Source of the DNA: Candidatus Saccharimonadota bacterium
Lineage (GTDB): Bacteria > Patescibacteriota > Saccharimonadia > Saccharimonadales > Saccharimonadaceae
Direction: 5' to 3'
NCBI GenBank assembly: GCA_017432025.1
Contig: JAFRJX010000006.1
Coordinates: 1 to 64,000, forward strand
Length of the DNA: 64,000 nucleotides
Position numbers and translations under genes: made by a program. Under the pieces are notes generated by a model. The model was not told where the DNA came from, searched no databases, and saw only the letters and a list, made by a program, of their open reading frames with translations. Below, piece by piece: positions 53,001 through 62,377 of this stretch (the stretch's first letter is position 1; the number at the start of each line of letters is the position of its first letter).

Positions 53001-56000
53001 TCACTTACTGGCACAACGGCAACATCTGTTTCGTCTTCGACTGCGGCAACGATCTTTAAACGATTCCGTACGTATCCATATAATTTTGTGGCTTCTGGCT
53101 ATCAGAACGTTTCGGCAATGAGTAGCCGTGAAACTGATGTATATTTGTGGGCGTCATTCTATGCTGGTACTAATTATGCGTATGGTGGTGCATACAGAAT
53201 TTCTAGTAGTAATATATATTACACTTCTCTCCAAAGATCGGCGGGTGTTCCGATGAGATGTGTTGCCGATAAGGATTATCGAATTCACTATAATGGTAAT
53301 GGTGCGGATGCAGGTCATGACATGAGGGTTACCAGTGTCGTGAGTTCTGGCAATGCTGTAACTCTTTCTGCGCCAAACTTTGTCCGCAGTGGCTACGGTT
53401 TTGTGGGTTGGTCTACGACGCAAATTAATCCAGACGCATCAAATGCTGCCACGCTTATTGCCAATGCCACTATTTATGGTCCGAATGAGACGGTAACATT
53501 TAGTAGTGTCAGTAGTGATATTACCCTCTATGCGGTATGGATGAAGTCGGCAGGGAATTTACAGGGTTGGACCGGTTGTTCTTCGCTTGCACAGGGAAGC
53601 TTCACGGCGCTGAAGGATACGCGTGACAATCAAGTTTATGCGGTGGTGAAACTTGCGGATGGAAACTGTTGGATGGCGGAAAACTTAAGGCTAAACGACG
53701 ATCATTCGATTGATTACGCGAAGATGCAAGGTGTTGGCGGTGTATACGTTGGGCTTGGGAATAGTGCGACTAACTTTGCTGAAGGCACTCTTAACACGTC
53801 GCTCTATACAGCTAATCCTCGAACGACGGAATTAGCATACATTTCTGGAGATTATCAGATGTATCGTTTTCCTAAATATAATAATCAAAACACTGCGCTT
53901 AGCATTGAGCATATGTCCGATGTTGCTCAAAATGTCTATTTCTATGGGAATTACTATAACTGGCATGGCGCAATGGCAAATACTAGTATCATGAATGTGG
54001 CGAGTGTTTCAGATTATGCTGGGTCATCACTATGCCCGTCCGGTTGGAGGTTGCCAACAGCCGGGATTGCTGCGAGCGGAAAAGAACTTAATGTCATAAT
54101 GACGACACTGAACGTTCCGTCTAACGACTCTTCTAATCTACGTAAATTCCCGTACAACTTTATTTACAGCGGCGTGTACCAATCCTCTAACGCGAACTCT
54201 CGAGGAACGCGTGGTGATTATCTCTCTAGTTCAGCATATGATGAAAGCCGCGTTTATAGTCTCGTTTTCTATGATACTTCGAGTCAACACTATGCTGCGG
54301 TCACCACTAATCAGAAGGTGTGGGGCAGTTCTATTAGATGCATCAAAGATGATCGGATGGTGGTAACGCTTGACGCGAACGATGGAAGTGGTAGATACGA
54401 AAGAGTGTATGGTGATACCGGCTTTGCTACTACGATTCCAATTTCGCCGGCATTTCAAAAAGATGACTCTGTGGTGACATCATGGAATACACAGCCAGAT
54501 GGTAGTGGTACGAGTTATACGACTTCGTATACTGGCGGAACTTCCATTACGCTTTATGCTCAATGGACTTCTTCCTATAGGATTATTTATGATGGTAATA
54601 ATGCTACTTCTAGTAGTAATATGAATGCGTATGGTCATTCCGGTATAGCGAGTGGCGCTGAGGTGGTACTTTATACTAATAATGTGCTAAGAGATAATTA
54701 CGGTTTTCTTGGTTGGTCTTATACACAAATTAATCCGGATGCGTCGAACGCGGCGACACTGATTGCAAACGCCAAAATACTTGGACCAAATGAGGCGGTC
54801 ATTGCTAATGCTACTAATTTTGGCGTAAATGCTCCGGCAACGGTGACGCTATATGCTGTGTGGATTAAATCATCTGGAAATATGCAGAACTGGAGTGGAT
54901 GCGATAGCCTTACGCAAACAACATATTCGAATGGTGTAATTACTCCGGGTGGCGTGATTGGCCTGACCGATACCCGCGATAATAAAGTTTATGCAGTTGC
55001 TAGGCTTTCCGATGGTAGTTGTTGGATGATGGAGACACTGCGTCTTTCGGGTAACAATGCGAATATCACGGCTGCTACAACCAATAAGCCAACGGACGCA
55101 TTTCCGGGTTCCTCCGGTTACTGGTGTTGGACAAATAGTGCCGATTGTGTTAATAGAATTAACTCTTCCTGGTCACTGACGCCAGCATCGACTCAGTATT
55201 ACAACTTCTATACTGCGACGGCCGGAAATGGTACTTATGAGATGACAACTGGAACCGCAGCGGGTGATATCTGTCCGAAGGGATGGCACTTATCAAATGC
55301 TTTGGTAAACAGTACTAGTGATTATTTCAAATTGGCGGTTTCGCTTGGCGGTTCTTATGCAACGATGACCGGCGCGCTTGGCTCTTCGGTTTCGAGAAGG
55401 CTACGTGCATATCCAAATAATTTTGGCTATCCGGGATATGGTCAAAGCTCGTCATCTAGCTCTAGCAACGCAAATGTTACTAATAATAGGATAGCTGGCT
55501 ATTATGCTGGTGCAAATGCGTATTCGCAGAATCAATATGCAATGTTTTATATTACTGATACTGGTGTCTATGCCACTCAATACTCAAAGTATCTTGGCTC
55601 TTCGGTAAAATGTGTAAAGAATCCAAAGACGGTTTATTATGATGGCAATGGCGCTGATAATCCTTCGGCAATGAGCGTTTCTCATCTAGCGACGGCTGGC
55701 TCCTCCTTAAACTTGTATGCATCTAATTATAGACGTGCTGGCTATGGTTTCCTCGGTTGGTCATTCACGCAAATTGATCCGGACGCTTCTGATGCGGCAT
55801 CTCAAATCGCGAATGCGGTAATCTATGGTCCAAACCAAACAATTGAGCTTCCAAGCGTAGTTTCTGGTGATTTGACTCTCTATGCGGTTTGGGCAAAATC
55901 GGCTGGCAATATGCAAGACTGGTCTGGCTGTGCGTCGCTCTCTTCTGGTAGTGTGACTGCGCTTAAGGATTCGCGCGATAACCAGGTTTATGCAGTGGCA

Positions 56001-59000
56001 AAATTGGCTGATGGTAACTGTTGGATGATTGAAAACTTACGTCTTAATTCGGCGAATTCGACTGATAATTCTAAGGCACAGGGTTTTGGTGGCGTCTTTA
56101 CCGGTTTGCCAAATTCCGAATTTGCCTCATTCACGACATCTATGACGGCAAACTCGTTATATACGACCGATCCAGCATCAACATCTCTGAATGTGATTGC
56201 TGGTGGTGACAATCTCCAGTATAGAATTCCAAGGTTTAGCGATTCTGTCTCTAGCGCTGTTTCGACAATGACTGCTGCCAACCAAAGTATCTATTCATAT
56301 GGTAATTATTATAATTTCGCTGCAGCTAAGGCAAGTACTACTGAGATGGCGACTACTGCGGCATCTGAATGGTCTGGCACATCGATTTGTCCAAAGGGAT
56401 GGCGACTTCCGACCGGCGGTGCGAGTGGTTCAAATAAAGAGTTTGAGGCGTTGAATACGGCTGCCAATTCCGGTAGCACGGCATCTTCGGCTGGGATTAG
56501 AAGCTACCCGAATAACTTCGTTTATTCTGGTTCAGTATGGAATTCGTCCTATAGTGGAGTTGGCTCATATGGTCAATATTTCTCGACCAGTTCGAACGCC
56601 GGTACAGGGTTCTTCGAATATCAGATTGGGGCGAGTTCAGTAAATGTTGGTCGTAGTGTCTATAGGAGTATTGGTGATTCAGTACGCTGTATTGCTAATA
56701 CTGGCGTGACTATCACACTTAATTCGAATGATGGTTCTGATAAAGTTGCTCGCATATATGTTGCAAGTGGAACGGCAGTTACACTTTCGAGCGAGATATT
56801 CGAAAACGAAAACCATACAATTACTTCATGGAATACAACGACTGGCGGTACTGGTACTAGCTATACAACTACAATCACGCCATCTTCTAATGTAACTCTT
56901 TATGCTCAGTGGACGGCCGCATATACTATTACTTATAACGGCAATAACGCTACGGGTTCGACTAATATGACTTTGTCTAGACATACGGGAGTAAAAAATG
57001 GCGATTCAATCATGCTGTATGCTAATAATTACATCAGAGATGGTTATGGTTTTCTTGGCTGGTCTACGACGCAAGTCGATCCGGATGCATCGAATGCACA
57101 TACTTTAATTACAAATTCTGTGGTTTGGGGACCAAACGAAACGATTACGGCCAATTCGACAAATCTTGGCGCAAGCGCTCCGACGAGTGTAACATTGTAT
57201 GCTGTTTGGGTAAAAGCTAGTGGCACATTCCAGAACTGGAACGGATGCGCTTCGATGACGACAACAACTTACAACAGTAGCACTGGAACGTTTACTACGG
57301 GTAGTTATATTGCGCTCACTGACACTCGCGGCACTACGGCAAATACATATACGATTGTTAGATTGCCAGGTGGATACTGCTGGATGATTGAAGATGCAAG
57401 ATTCAATGTTGGAAGCGACACGATAACGGCTGCCAATACTAACCATCCAACGTCTACATTCCTTGCTAATAAGACGAACACTCCGTCTACATGTACTGGT
57501 ACAAACCAGGCTTGTGTTGAATCAATTATCTATTCTAGTGGTCTAGGACTTTCTCAGGGTACTTACTATGGCTGGTGGACGGCAACGGCAGGAAATGGTG
57601 CATATAATTCGAATAATTCGTATGATAGTGATATTTGCCCGACGGGCTGGCATATGCCGATTAGCTATGGTACTGGTAGCGAATATGGCACTTTGCTTGC
57701 GAATATTGGTGCCGCTGCGAACACTAATTACACAACTACGTCATCCCCAACTGCCACTGTACTATCGGCTAGATTGCGTAGCTTCCCGCTTAACTTCTTG
57801 TACGCTGGTGATGTTCAAGGCACTAATACTTACAGTTATAGAACGGAAGGGTATTATAACTCTGCTAATGGTTGGAATAGCGGCTCTACTTATTATAGGT
57901 ATTACTTTGGACTTAGCGATAGTTTTGTGAGAGTAAGCTATGGTTGGTCTAAATATATGGGCTTTAGACTAAGGTGCGTATATGCTCCTGAGATTACATA
58001 TGATGGTAATGGTGCTACTTCTGGAGATATGTCTACTAAATCGTCAAGGCTTTTCAATGTTTCATCTGTTACCCTGCGTGCTCCAACCTATGAACGGACT
58101 GGATATGGCTTCTTAGGCTGGAGTCCGGTAGCTAACGGTACGGGTACGATTTACGGACCAAATGAAACCGTTTCGACTTCGAGCCTTTTGACGTATGCCG
58201 ATGCAGTTGGCAACGTGAAAATGTATGCAATTTGGGTCCAATCTACTGGTAATCTCCAAAACTGGAGCGGGTGTGATAGCCTTACAAAGCCAACAGTGAA
58301 CGGTGCGGTATCCAATAAGGGAAATGTTACGGCGCTTACCGATACTCGCGACAATAGGACTTATACAGTAGCAAGGCTTGCGGACGGCAACTGTTATATT
58401 GCTGAGAACTTAAGACTTGGTTTAACGGAGCTCACAACGGACTTAATCGGGAGCAATACAAATCTTTCTCTTCCTGTTACGGCGTCAGTTTTCAATGGTT
58501 GGAGATCCGCTACGGCAACCTCTACGACATCGACCGGGCTTGTCTATACTGGCCTTTCGAGCTACGGGAAGAATGAGATTCTTTACAATTATTGTGCTAT
58601 TTCGGCTGGTTTGATGTGTACCGATTCTTCTACTACCGATATTACCTATGATCTTTGTCCGGCTGGTTGGAGATTATCTACTGGTGGATATAATACTGGC
58701 GATATTACTGGCCTCTATAATCTTGGTTATAATACTAGCGCTCTGGCCAGAAAATCCGTAGTAACCGGTGGTATGGGTTTTGCGATGAATACTAATCTCG
58801 CAAATACCGACGATAGCGCATTCTACTTTACTTCTACTAATGCCACAAATAATATTTATGCCCCGCAAATTACAGTGTCATCCTTTGGGCCTTCTTATCA
58901 GGCGGGTAGAAGTAATTATGGTCCACTTAAATGTGTACTAAATAAAGCCCGTACAGATCTTACGGTTTACTATGGCACTGGCGTATCGTCAATTACAGTC

Positions 59001-61586
59001 AATGGTAACGTCGTGCCTAGCAGTGGCAAAGTGCGACTCGATCCTGGTACATCAGTAACAGTTGTAATGTATTTGAAGACGGATTATGCCTTTAGTTCAT
59101 GGAGTACCTCTGGCGGCACACTCGGCGTCTCGGCACAAACCACAACATTCACGCTCGGGACCGGTACTACTGCATCCATTACGGGATATGCAACATTTAC
59201 TGGTACCTATATCCAAAACATGAGTGATACTCTTTGTACGACGACAGCAAGAAAGGTTTATGATAATCGTGATATGCAGACATATTACGTGAAGAAGCTT
59301 TCTGATGGTAATTGTTGGATGGTGACTAACTTGAACCTTGGTGGAGTAACTTTCTATAACAACTTGACCAGTTCTAACACGAACCTATCCACTACAGTTA
59401 CGTATTCGACTTTCAATGGTTGGAAGAAAACATCTAGTGCTTCGACTTATACCGATGGCGAATTCATGGTGCTCTCTGGTTCAGACTCAACGACCGGTAC
59501 TCCATATGGTACACTTTATAATTATTACGCGGCGACAGCCGGTACGATTTCGGGCGATTCGAACTCAACCAATGCATCTTACGATATCTGTCCAGCGGGT
59601 TGGAGATTGCCGACTGGTGGCACTGGTAGCTCTGAATATTATAATCTTTATAACTATTACAATTCGTATTCCTTAATGCGCGCATCGTATAACAACGGTG
59701 GTGCGGCATTTAACCAGCCGGGTTGGTTCGGTGGTGGTTCTGCTACTTCTAATGTGAATCTAGGATTAACAGGTAGCTTCTGGTCATCGACAACTTATAA
59801 TTATAACTATCGTTATGGTATGTATGTAGCAACATCTGGACCAACGGTCCAGAGGGATGCGCCGATGATCCGAAATGGTGGCCATTCAATTAGATGTATT
59901 AAGAAGCCAAATGGCGTTACGCTGACTGTTAACTATTCGAGAGGCGTGTCTTCGGTTTACGTGAACGGCAGTTATGTGGCAAACGGTTCATCTGCTAATG
60001 TTGCGGTTGGAACATCGGTAACGATTACGGCATATATGAGTGGTGGCTATTCGTTCTCGAGCTGGGTAGCGGGACAAGGTACAGTTTCGAGCTCTTCTTC
60101 ATATAGTACTACCTACACTGCGCCTTCGTCGGCTGTAACAACTACTTTGGCGGCCAATGCAACATTTACTGGTATTAGAATCCAGAATTTGACACCTTCT
60201 TACTGTACATCAACGCCACTGACAGTTTATGATAGCCGCGATGACCAGGCATATACTGTAACGAGATTGAAGGATGGTCGTTGTTGGATGACGGATGATT
60301 TGAAGCTTGGTAATACTACTGTGCTAGCTGATTTGACTAGCTCAAATACTAACCTTTCATCAACGATTACGGCATCGACATTCAATGGTTGGAGAAACCA
60401 GGCTGGTACTGTTTCAACCGGTGGTTATACTACGCCATCTTCAGGTACTGATCCGGTTTCCGGTAGGGCATATGGTGTAACTTATAACTATTACACGGCT
60501 TCAGCCGGTACGATTTCCGGTGATTCCAACAGCAACAATGCTTCTTATGATATCTGTCCGGCGGGTTGGAGACTTCCGACTGGCGTAACTACGACTGGTG
60601 ATTTTGCAAAGTTGTTTGCAGTTTACAATACATATTCATTAGTGAAATCGCCAGTAGCGGATGGTGGTGCAGCGATGAATGATTATAGCCCGACTTCTGG
60701 AGTGTCTGAGTATTGGTCTTCGACCAATAACAACACGACTACTATGAGGACAACATATGTCACTACTTCGTACTTGTATTCGAATTTCAATTCACAACGT
60801 CAGTATAAGAATACAATTCGTTGTCTATTAAAGAGCGATAGCTATAATATCTCTAACCTTACATACTTACAAGATTGGAACTCGCTATCGAGCGCCAATA
60901 AGACCAATGTTCTTAACAGTATGTATGATAGCGTGCTTTACCATTTGACCGACAACCGTGATGGTCAATCTTACAATGTGGCAAAGCTAAAAGATGGTCA
61001 TATCTGGATTACGCAGAATTTGAATCTTGGCAATTCGAATATTTCTGTGAACCTCACGAGCTCTAACACTAATATTTCCTCGACTATTACTTATACGACC
61101 TTTAATAACTGGAGAAAATCTTCAATTACTCCTACTCTCACTGCTGGTGAACTTGTGTATGTTAATGGAACTGACGCCACTTCTGGCACTCCGTATGGCG
61201 TAATGTATAATTATTGTGCGATTTCTGGTGGTACTATTTGCTCAAGCAGTAGCACTGCAAATGCATCGTATGATCTTTGCCCGGCAGGTTGGAGGCTTCC
61301 GACTAGTGGCTTTGGTCCTTCGTATGAAGTGTTTGCGATTGGCACGAACTATTCCGGAAGTGCGATGTTTGCTCCGATTACTTCTGGCGGTGCGGCCTTT
61401 GTGCTAGGGGGCAGAATGACCGGTGGTAACTTGATCAATTATTCTGGCACTTATGGTGATTATTGGAGCTCGATCAATGACGGTAGTACTACATATATGA
61501 AGACGATTAACTTTGACTCCTCTTCGGTGGCCGATGCTCAAATTAGCCGTGGCGCAGCTATTAATGCTAGATGTCTCGGCAAGTAG
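50073..61586 (+). CDS. giant surface protein (3837 aa) with ten FISUMP modules
   Basis: Translation starts at TTG 50073 (or TTG 50076), seven bases after GGAGGAG. A basic start and hydrophobic stretch (about 15-38, ending near VEAE) form a signal peptide. A beta domain (about 45-215) is followed by alternating InlB-like repeats (ITYNGNGA...LYAVW) and ten FISUMP modules, ending NARCLGK. The FISUMP pattern is D-RD--Y-V-KL-DG-CWM--NL, a YN--AA block, ICPAGWRLPT, then a YWSS-type stretch and RC. Three or four cysteines per module suggest disulfides and an extracellular site. No sorting signal or C-terminal helix is present. The 11.5-kb frame is intact. A multivalent binding role is inferred. Confidence 0.9.
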   Translation: MLEVKSFKQMRMVRIGGQVSAGALFLLFALSVAPFSIGGDSVEAETDSTVPSTLTFVAANANATVEINPSETGTFGTTSGNDNIRFTIATTNSSGYTLTAKSTKTTLDRTGSGQLATLASAVTQSSFSSASNTTLNGRWGYKPNYYNSSSNTRYRPAPSSSGVTLDKTTAANTSAKSYTIALGARIDYSVAAGSYVNDTFQLQYVANPVPYTIAFDANADDDIVTNMPSNLTGTSSSPDTITLPSKTPQRTNYTFAGWCTAQPTEVAGGQSCSGTTYSVSSQYGMDYTADNSNNVLYAIWTSNRSCNRAATTIGTGVTATDAVCMQDINDTVIASMNTGVQHSLVDERDDKSYFIAKQADGKVWMTQNLNYNLSTSITLTHHNTDLGYTTDDETKTWTPSATTLTDISNWTNNTSAPMSYDASTWYYTSSGSTSNDTVSAVCSDSSTCKHFNAGTYYNWLAAIAENETSTDNMARMPDSVCPAGWRLQESYSNDYYSELNSLFVALGYVTRYVSSGNAALASGALNSLRGAPLYIVRASSVNSGAITNNGATAYAWTNTAMDNEKSRAPAINSQTFYPLNYVNRSYGLSVRCIARMSPHTTTVRFHGNGSTGTDLVTRTVDNGFAVRLDNVEFVRLNYKLTGWNTSADGSGTAKAFTETYLTGAGVSSDIEYDLYAQWTPSYNITYNGNGASSALTMPVGHNVIDGEEFALYAPNYVRTGYGFAGWSTTQIDPDASNAATLMANAKIFGPNQTLTANYATLGANVPASVTLYAVWVKSSGNMQDWKGCTSLTAATRSDDTITPGSVIALTDTRDGDTYAIARLADGNCWMMENLRLDDTNSSDSSKAQGFGDGFIGLAHTEDFFVNDTTANTLYSTSNITGNNIANRIPRYNNNNTKTTGQAEDGTTLVSDPGNSSLYNQWYGYGNLYTWAAAIASTEDIEGTTGSGTFTSICPSGWILPANGSTTVDYTYSKLLNSLTGTTATSVSSSTAATIFKRFRTYPYNFVASGYQNVSAMSSRETDVYLWASFYAGTNYAYGGAYRISSSNIYYTSLQRSAGVPMRCVADKDYRIHYNGNGADAGHDMRVTSVVSSGNAVTLSAPNFVRSGYGFVGWSTTQINPDASNAATLIANATIYGPNETVTFSSVSSDITLYAVWMKSAGNLQGWTGCSSLAQGSFTALKDTRDNQVYAVVKLADGNCWMAENLRLNDDHSIDYAKMQGVGGVYVGLGNSATNFAEGTLNTSLYTANPRTTELAYISGDYQMYRFPKYNNQNTALSIEHMSDVAQNVYFYGNYYNWHGAMANTSIMNVASVSDYAGSSLCPSGWRLPTAGIAASGKELNVIMTTLNVPSNDSSNLRKFPYNFIYSGVYQSSNANSRGTRGDYLSSSAYDESRVYSLVFYDTSSQHYAAVTTNQKVWGSSIRCIKDDRMVVTLDANDGSGRYERVYGDTGFATTIPISPAFQKDDSVVTSWNTQPDGSGTSYTTSYTGGTSITLYAQWTSSYRIIYDGNNATSSSNMNAYGHSGIASGAEVVLYTNNVLRDNYGFLGWSYTQINPDASNAATLIANAKILGPNEAVIANATNFGVNAPATVTLYAVWIKSSGNMQNWSGCDSLTQTTYSNGVITPGGVIGLTDTRDNKVYAVARLSDGSCWMMETLRLSGNNANITAATTNKPTDAFPGSSGYWCWTNSADCVNRINSSWSLTPASTQYYNFYTATAGNGTYEMTTGTAAGDICPKGWHLSNALVNSTSDYFKLAVSLGGSYATMTGALGSSVSRRLRAYPNNFGYPGYGQSSSSSSSNANVTNNRIAGYYAGANAYSQNQYAMFYITDTGVYATQYSKYLGSSVKCVKNPKTVYYDGNGADNPSAMSVSHLATAGSSLNLYASNYRRAGYGFLGWSFTQIDPDASDAASQIANAVIYGPNQTIELPSVVSGDLTLYAVWAKSAGNMQDWSGCASLSSGSVTALKDSRDNQVYAVAKLADGNCWMIENLRLNSANSTDNSKAQGFGGVFTGLPNSEFASFTTSMTANSLYTTDPASTSLNVIAGGDNLQYRIPRFSDSVSSAVSTMTAANQSIYSYGNYYNFAAAKASTTEMATTAASEWSGTSICPKGWRLPTGGASGSNKEFEALNTAANSGSTASSAGIRSYPNNFVYSGSVWNSSYSGVGSYGQYFSTSSNAGTGFFEYQIGASSVNVGRSVYRSIGDSVRCIANTGVTITLNSNDGSDKVARIYVASGTAVTLSSEIFENENHTITSWNTTTGGTGTSYTTTITPSSNVTLYAQWTAAYTITYNGNNATGSTNMTLSRHTGVKNGDSIMLYANNYIRDGYGFLGWSTTQVDPDASNAHTLITNSVVWGPNETITANSTNLGASAPTSVTLYAVWVKASGTFQNWNGCASMTTTTYNSSTGTFTTGSYIALTDTRGTTANTYTIVRLPGGYCWMIEDARFNVGSDTITAANTNHPTSTFLANKTNTPSTCTGTNQACVESIIYSSGLGLSQGTYYGWWTATAGNGAYNSNNSYDSDICPTGWHMPISYGTGSEYGTLLANIGAAANTNYTTTSSPTATVLSARLRSFPLNFLYAGDVQGTNTYSYRTEGYYNSANGWNSGSTYYRYYFGLSDSFVRVSYGWSKYMGFRLRCVYAPEITYDGNGATSGDMSTKSSRLFNVSSVTLRAPTYERTGYGFLGWSPVANGTGTIYGPNETVSTSSLLTYADAVGNVKMYAIWVQSTGNLQNWSGCDSLTKPTVNGAVSNKGNVTALTDTRDNRTYTVARLADGNCYIAENLRLGLTELTTDLIGSNTNLSLPVTASVFNGWRSATATSTTSTGLVYTGLSSYGKNEILYNYCAISAGLMCTDSSTTDITYDLCPAGWRLSTGGYNTGDITGLYNLGYNTSALARKSVVTGGMGFAMNTNLANTDDSAFYFTSTNATNNIYAPQITVSSFGPSYQAGRSNYGPLKCVLNKARTDLTVYYGTGVSSITVNGNVVPSSGKVRLDPGTSVTVVMYLKTDYAFSSWSTSGGTLGVSAQTTTFTLGTGTTASITGYATFTGTYIQNMSDTLCTTTARKVYDNRDMQTYYVKKLSDGNCWMVTNLNLGGVTFYNNLTSSNTNLSTTVTYSTFNGWKKTSSASTYTDGEFMVLSGSDSTTGTPYGTLYNYYAATAGTISGDSNSTNASYDICPAGWRLPTGGTGSSEYYNLYNYYNSYSLMRASYNNGGAAFNQPGWFGGGSATSNVNLGLTGSFWSSTTYNYNYRYGMYVATSGPTVQRDAPMIRNGGHSIRCIKKPNGVTLTVNYSRGVSSVYVNGSYVANGSSANVAVGTSVTITAYMSGGYSFSSWVAGQGTVSSSSSYSTTYTAPSSAVTTTLAANATFTGIRIQNLTPSYCTSTPLTVYDSRDDQAYTVTRLKDGRCWMTDDLKLGNTTVLADLTSSNTNLSSTITASTFNGWRNQAGTVSTGGYTTPSSGTDPVSGRAYGVTYNYYTASAGTISGDSNSNNASYDICPAGWRLPTGVTTTGDFAKLFAVYNTYSLVKSPVADGGAAMNDYSPTSGVSEYWSSTNNNTTTMRTTYVTTSYLYSNFNSQRQYKNTIRCLLKSDSYNISNLTYLQDWNSLSSANKTNVLNSMYDSVLYHLTDNRDGQSYNVAKLKDGHIWITQNLNLGNSNISVNLTSSNTNISSTITYTTFNNWRKSSITPTLTAGELVYVNGTDATSGTPYGVMYNYCAISGGTICSSSSTANASYDLCPAGWRLPTSGFGPSYEVFAIGTNYSGSAMFAPITSGGAAFVLGGRMTGGNLINYSGTYGDYWSSINDGSTTYMKTINFDSSSVADAQISRGAAINARCLGK
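51040..61586 (+). repeat. ten FISUMP modules of the 3837-aa protein
   Basis: Approximate limits: 51040-51860, 52418-53275, 53550-54345, 54880-55620, 55910-56700, 57230-57985, 58250-58940, 59210-59910, 60180-60830 and 60860-61586. Modules 2-6 are separated by InlB-like repeats with the recurring QI-PDASNA stretch; modules 7-10 are spaced by a shorter linker or directly adjoin. The framework blocks are conserved and the stretch before the final RC varies strongly between copies. Confidence 0.8.
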
Positions 61587-61589
61587 TGG

Positions 61590-61617
61590 TTGACATTCCG
61601 CTTATGATTGCTATAAT
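61590..61617 (+). promoter_or_regulatory. promoter of the 174-aa secreted protein gene
   Basis: TTGACA (61590-61595), a 16-base spacer and an extended TGCTATAAT (-10 at 61612-61617). It starts three bases after the giant gene ends. Confidence 0.85.
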
Positions 61618-61643
61618 AGAATTAGAATTTTTGGAGGTTTAAA

Positions 61644-62168
61644 GTGAATAAAAAGGTTTTGTGTTGTTCCGTAGCGGCATTAAGCGCTTTTCTTGGGGCA
61701 GCAAGTGTTTATGCGACCGATCCGTCAGCAGTAGTCGATAATCTTAACGTGACAGTTGATGAGATTTGTACGTTTACGAGAACTGCTGGTAGTGCCACAA
61801 TTTCTAAGGCGATGACTGCCAACAAGGGTGCTACTGCGATGAATTCTACCGCGAATACTTTTGTGGCGGTTTGTAATGCTGGTAATGGCTATCAGGTGGC
61901 TGCAACTTGGACTGCACTTACTGGTGGTTCTGGTTCTGCCACATTCGCTTATCATACCTCCCCGTCTAAGGGATATAACCGTTGGGCAGCTTATGTCAAC
62001 GGAAGTACCACAGCTTTAGCTGCCACTAGCGCAAAATTAATGGATACTAGTGCTCCGGATACCTCTGAAGGTACAACTGCGACGGTGATTTATAAGGTTT
62101 CTACAGCATCCGATGTTCCATCTGGTACTTATACTGGTACTGCAACCTATACTTTGACCCAAAAATAG
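61644..62168 (+). CDS. small secreted beta-rich protein (174 aa)
   Basis: GTG start with GGAGG six bases upstream. A clear signal peptide (cleavage near VYA, about residue 24) precedes about 150 residues of beta-rich sequence with two cysteines (DEICTF and VAVCNAG). It ends SGTYTGTATYTL. The same closing pattern and layout occur in the N-terminal domains of the two giant proteins just upstream, so this looks like a stand-alone version of that domain. It could be a pilin-like or WxL-like surface subunit; the family is not recognised. Confidence 0.85.
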   Translation: MNKKVLCCSVAALSAFLGAASVYATDPSAVVDNLNVTVDEICTFTRTAGSATISKAMTANKGATAMNSTANTFVAVCNAGNGYQVAATWTALTGGSGSATFAYHTSPSKGYNRWAAYVNGSTTALAATSAKLMDTSAPDTSEGTTATVIYKVSTASDVPSGTYTGTATYTLTQK

Positions 62169-62184
62169 ACTTATTTAGTATTTG

Positions 62185-62193
62185 TGTTATAAT
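62185..62193 (+). promoter_or_regulatory. extended -10 promoter of the tRNA gene
   Basis: TGTTATAAT, with predicted transcription start about three bases before the mature tRNA. Confidence 0.65.
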
Positions 62194-62202
62194 TATGAGC
62201 AC

Positions 62203-62278
62203 GGGGTAGTAGCTCATCTGGTAGAGCGCAGCATTCGCATTGCTGAGGTGGACGGTTCGAGTCCGTTCTACTCCACCA
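62203..62278 (+). tRNA. tRNA-Ala (anticodon CGC)
   Basis: A full cloverleaf with encoded CCA. The acceptor stem GGGGTAG/CTACTCC contains the G3-U70 pair that marks alanine tRNAs. The D arm is GCTC-GAGC, the anticodon stem CAGCA/TGCTG with loop TTCGCAT (anticodon CGC, reading GCG), and the T arm GACGG-TTCGAGT-CCGTT. A T run directly after CCA acts as terminator. Confidence 0.96.
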
Positions 62279-62296
62279 TTTTTTTTGGCCCTTAGA

Positions 62297-62325
62297 TTGA
62301 CATTTTAGCGTAAGTATGATATAAT
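62297..62325 (+). promoter_or_regulatory. consensus promoter of the sortase-like gene
   Basis: TTGACA (62297-62302), a 17-base spacer and TATAAT (62320-62325): a perfect match. The leader of about 46 bases has a run of nine Ts and AAAAAGGGGG before the ATG. Confidence 0.85.
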
Positions 62326-62377
62326 AATAAGAGATAGGGACTTTTTTTTTATTGTTCTTTAAAAAGGGGGAATAGAT

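Noticed and set aside
47680-61320. Repeated RLPTGG as LPxTG-like sorting signals
   Set aside because: The spacing is LPTGG, not LPxTG. The motif is part of the FISUMP GWRLPT block and sits mid-protein without a following helix and basic tail.
51040-61586. Diversity-generating retroelement acting on the FISUMP modules
   Set aside because: No reverse transcriptase frame and no obvious template repeat occur in the window; variation is between old copies. It stays possible only if a retroelement lies elsewhere.
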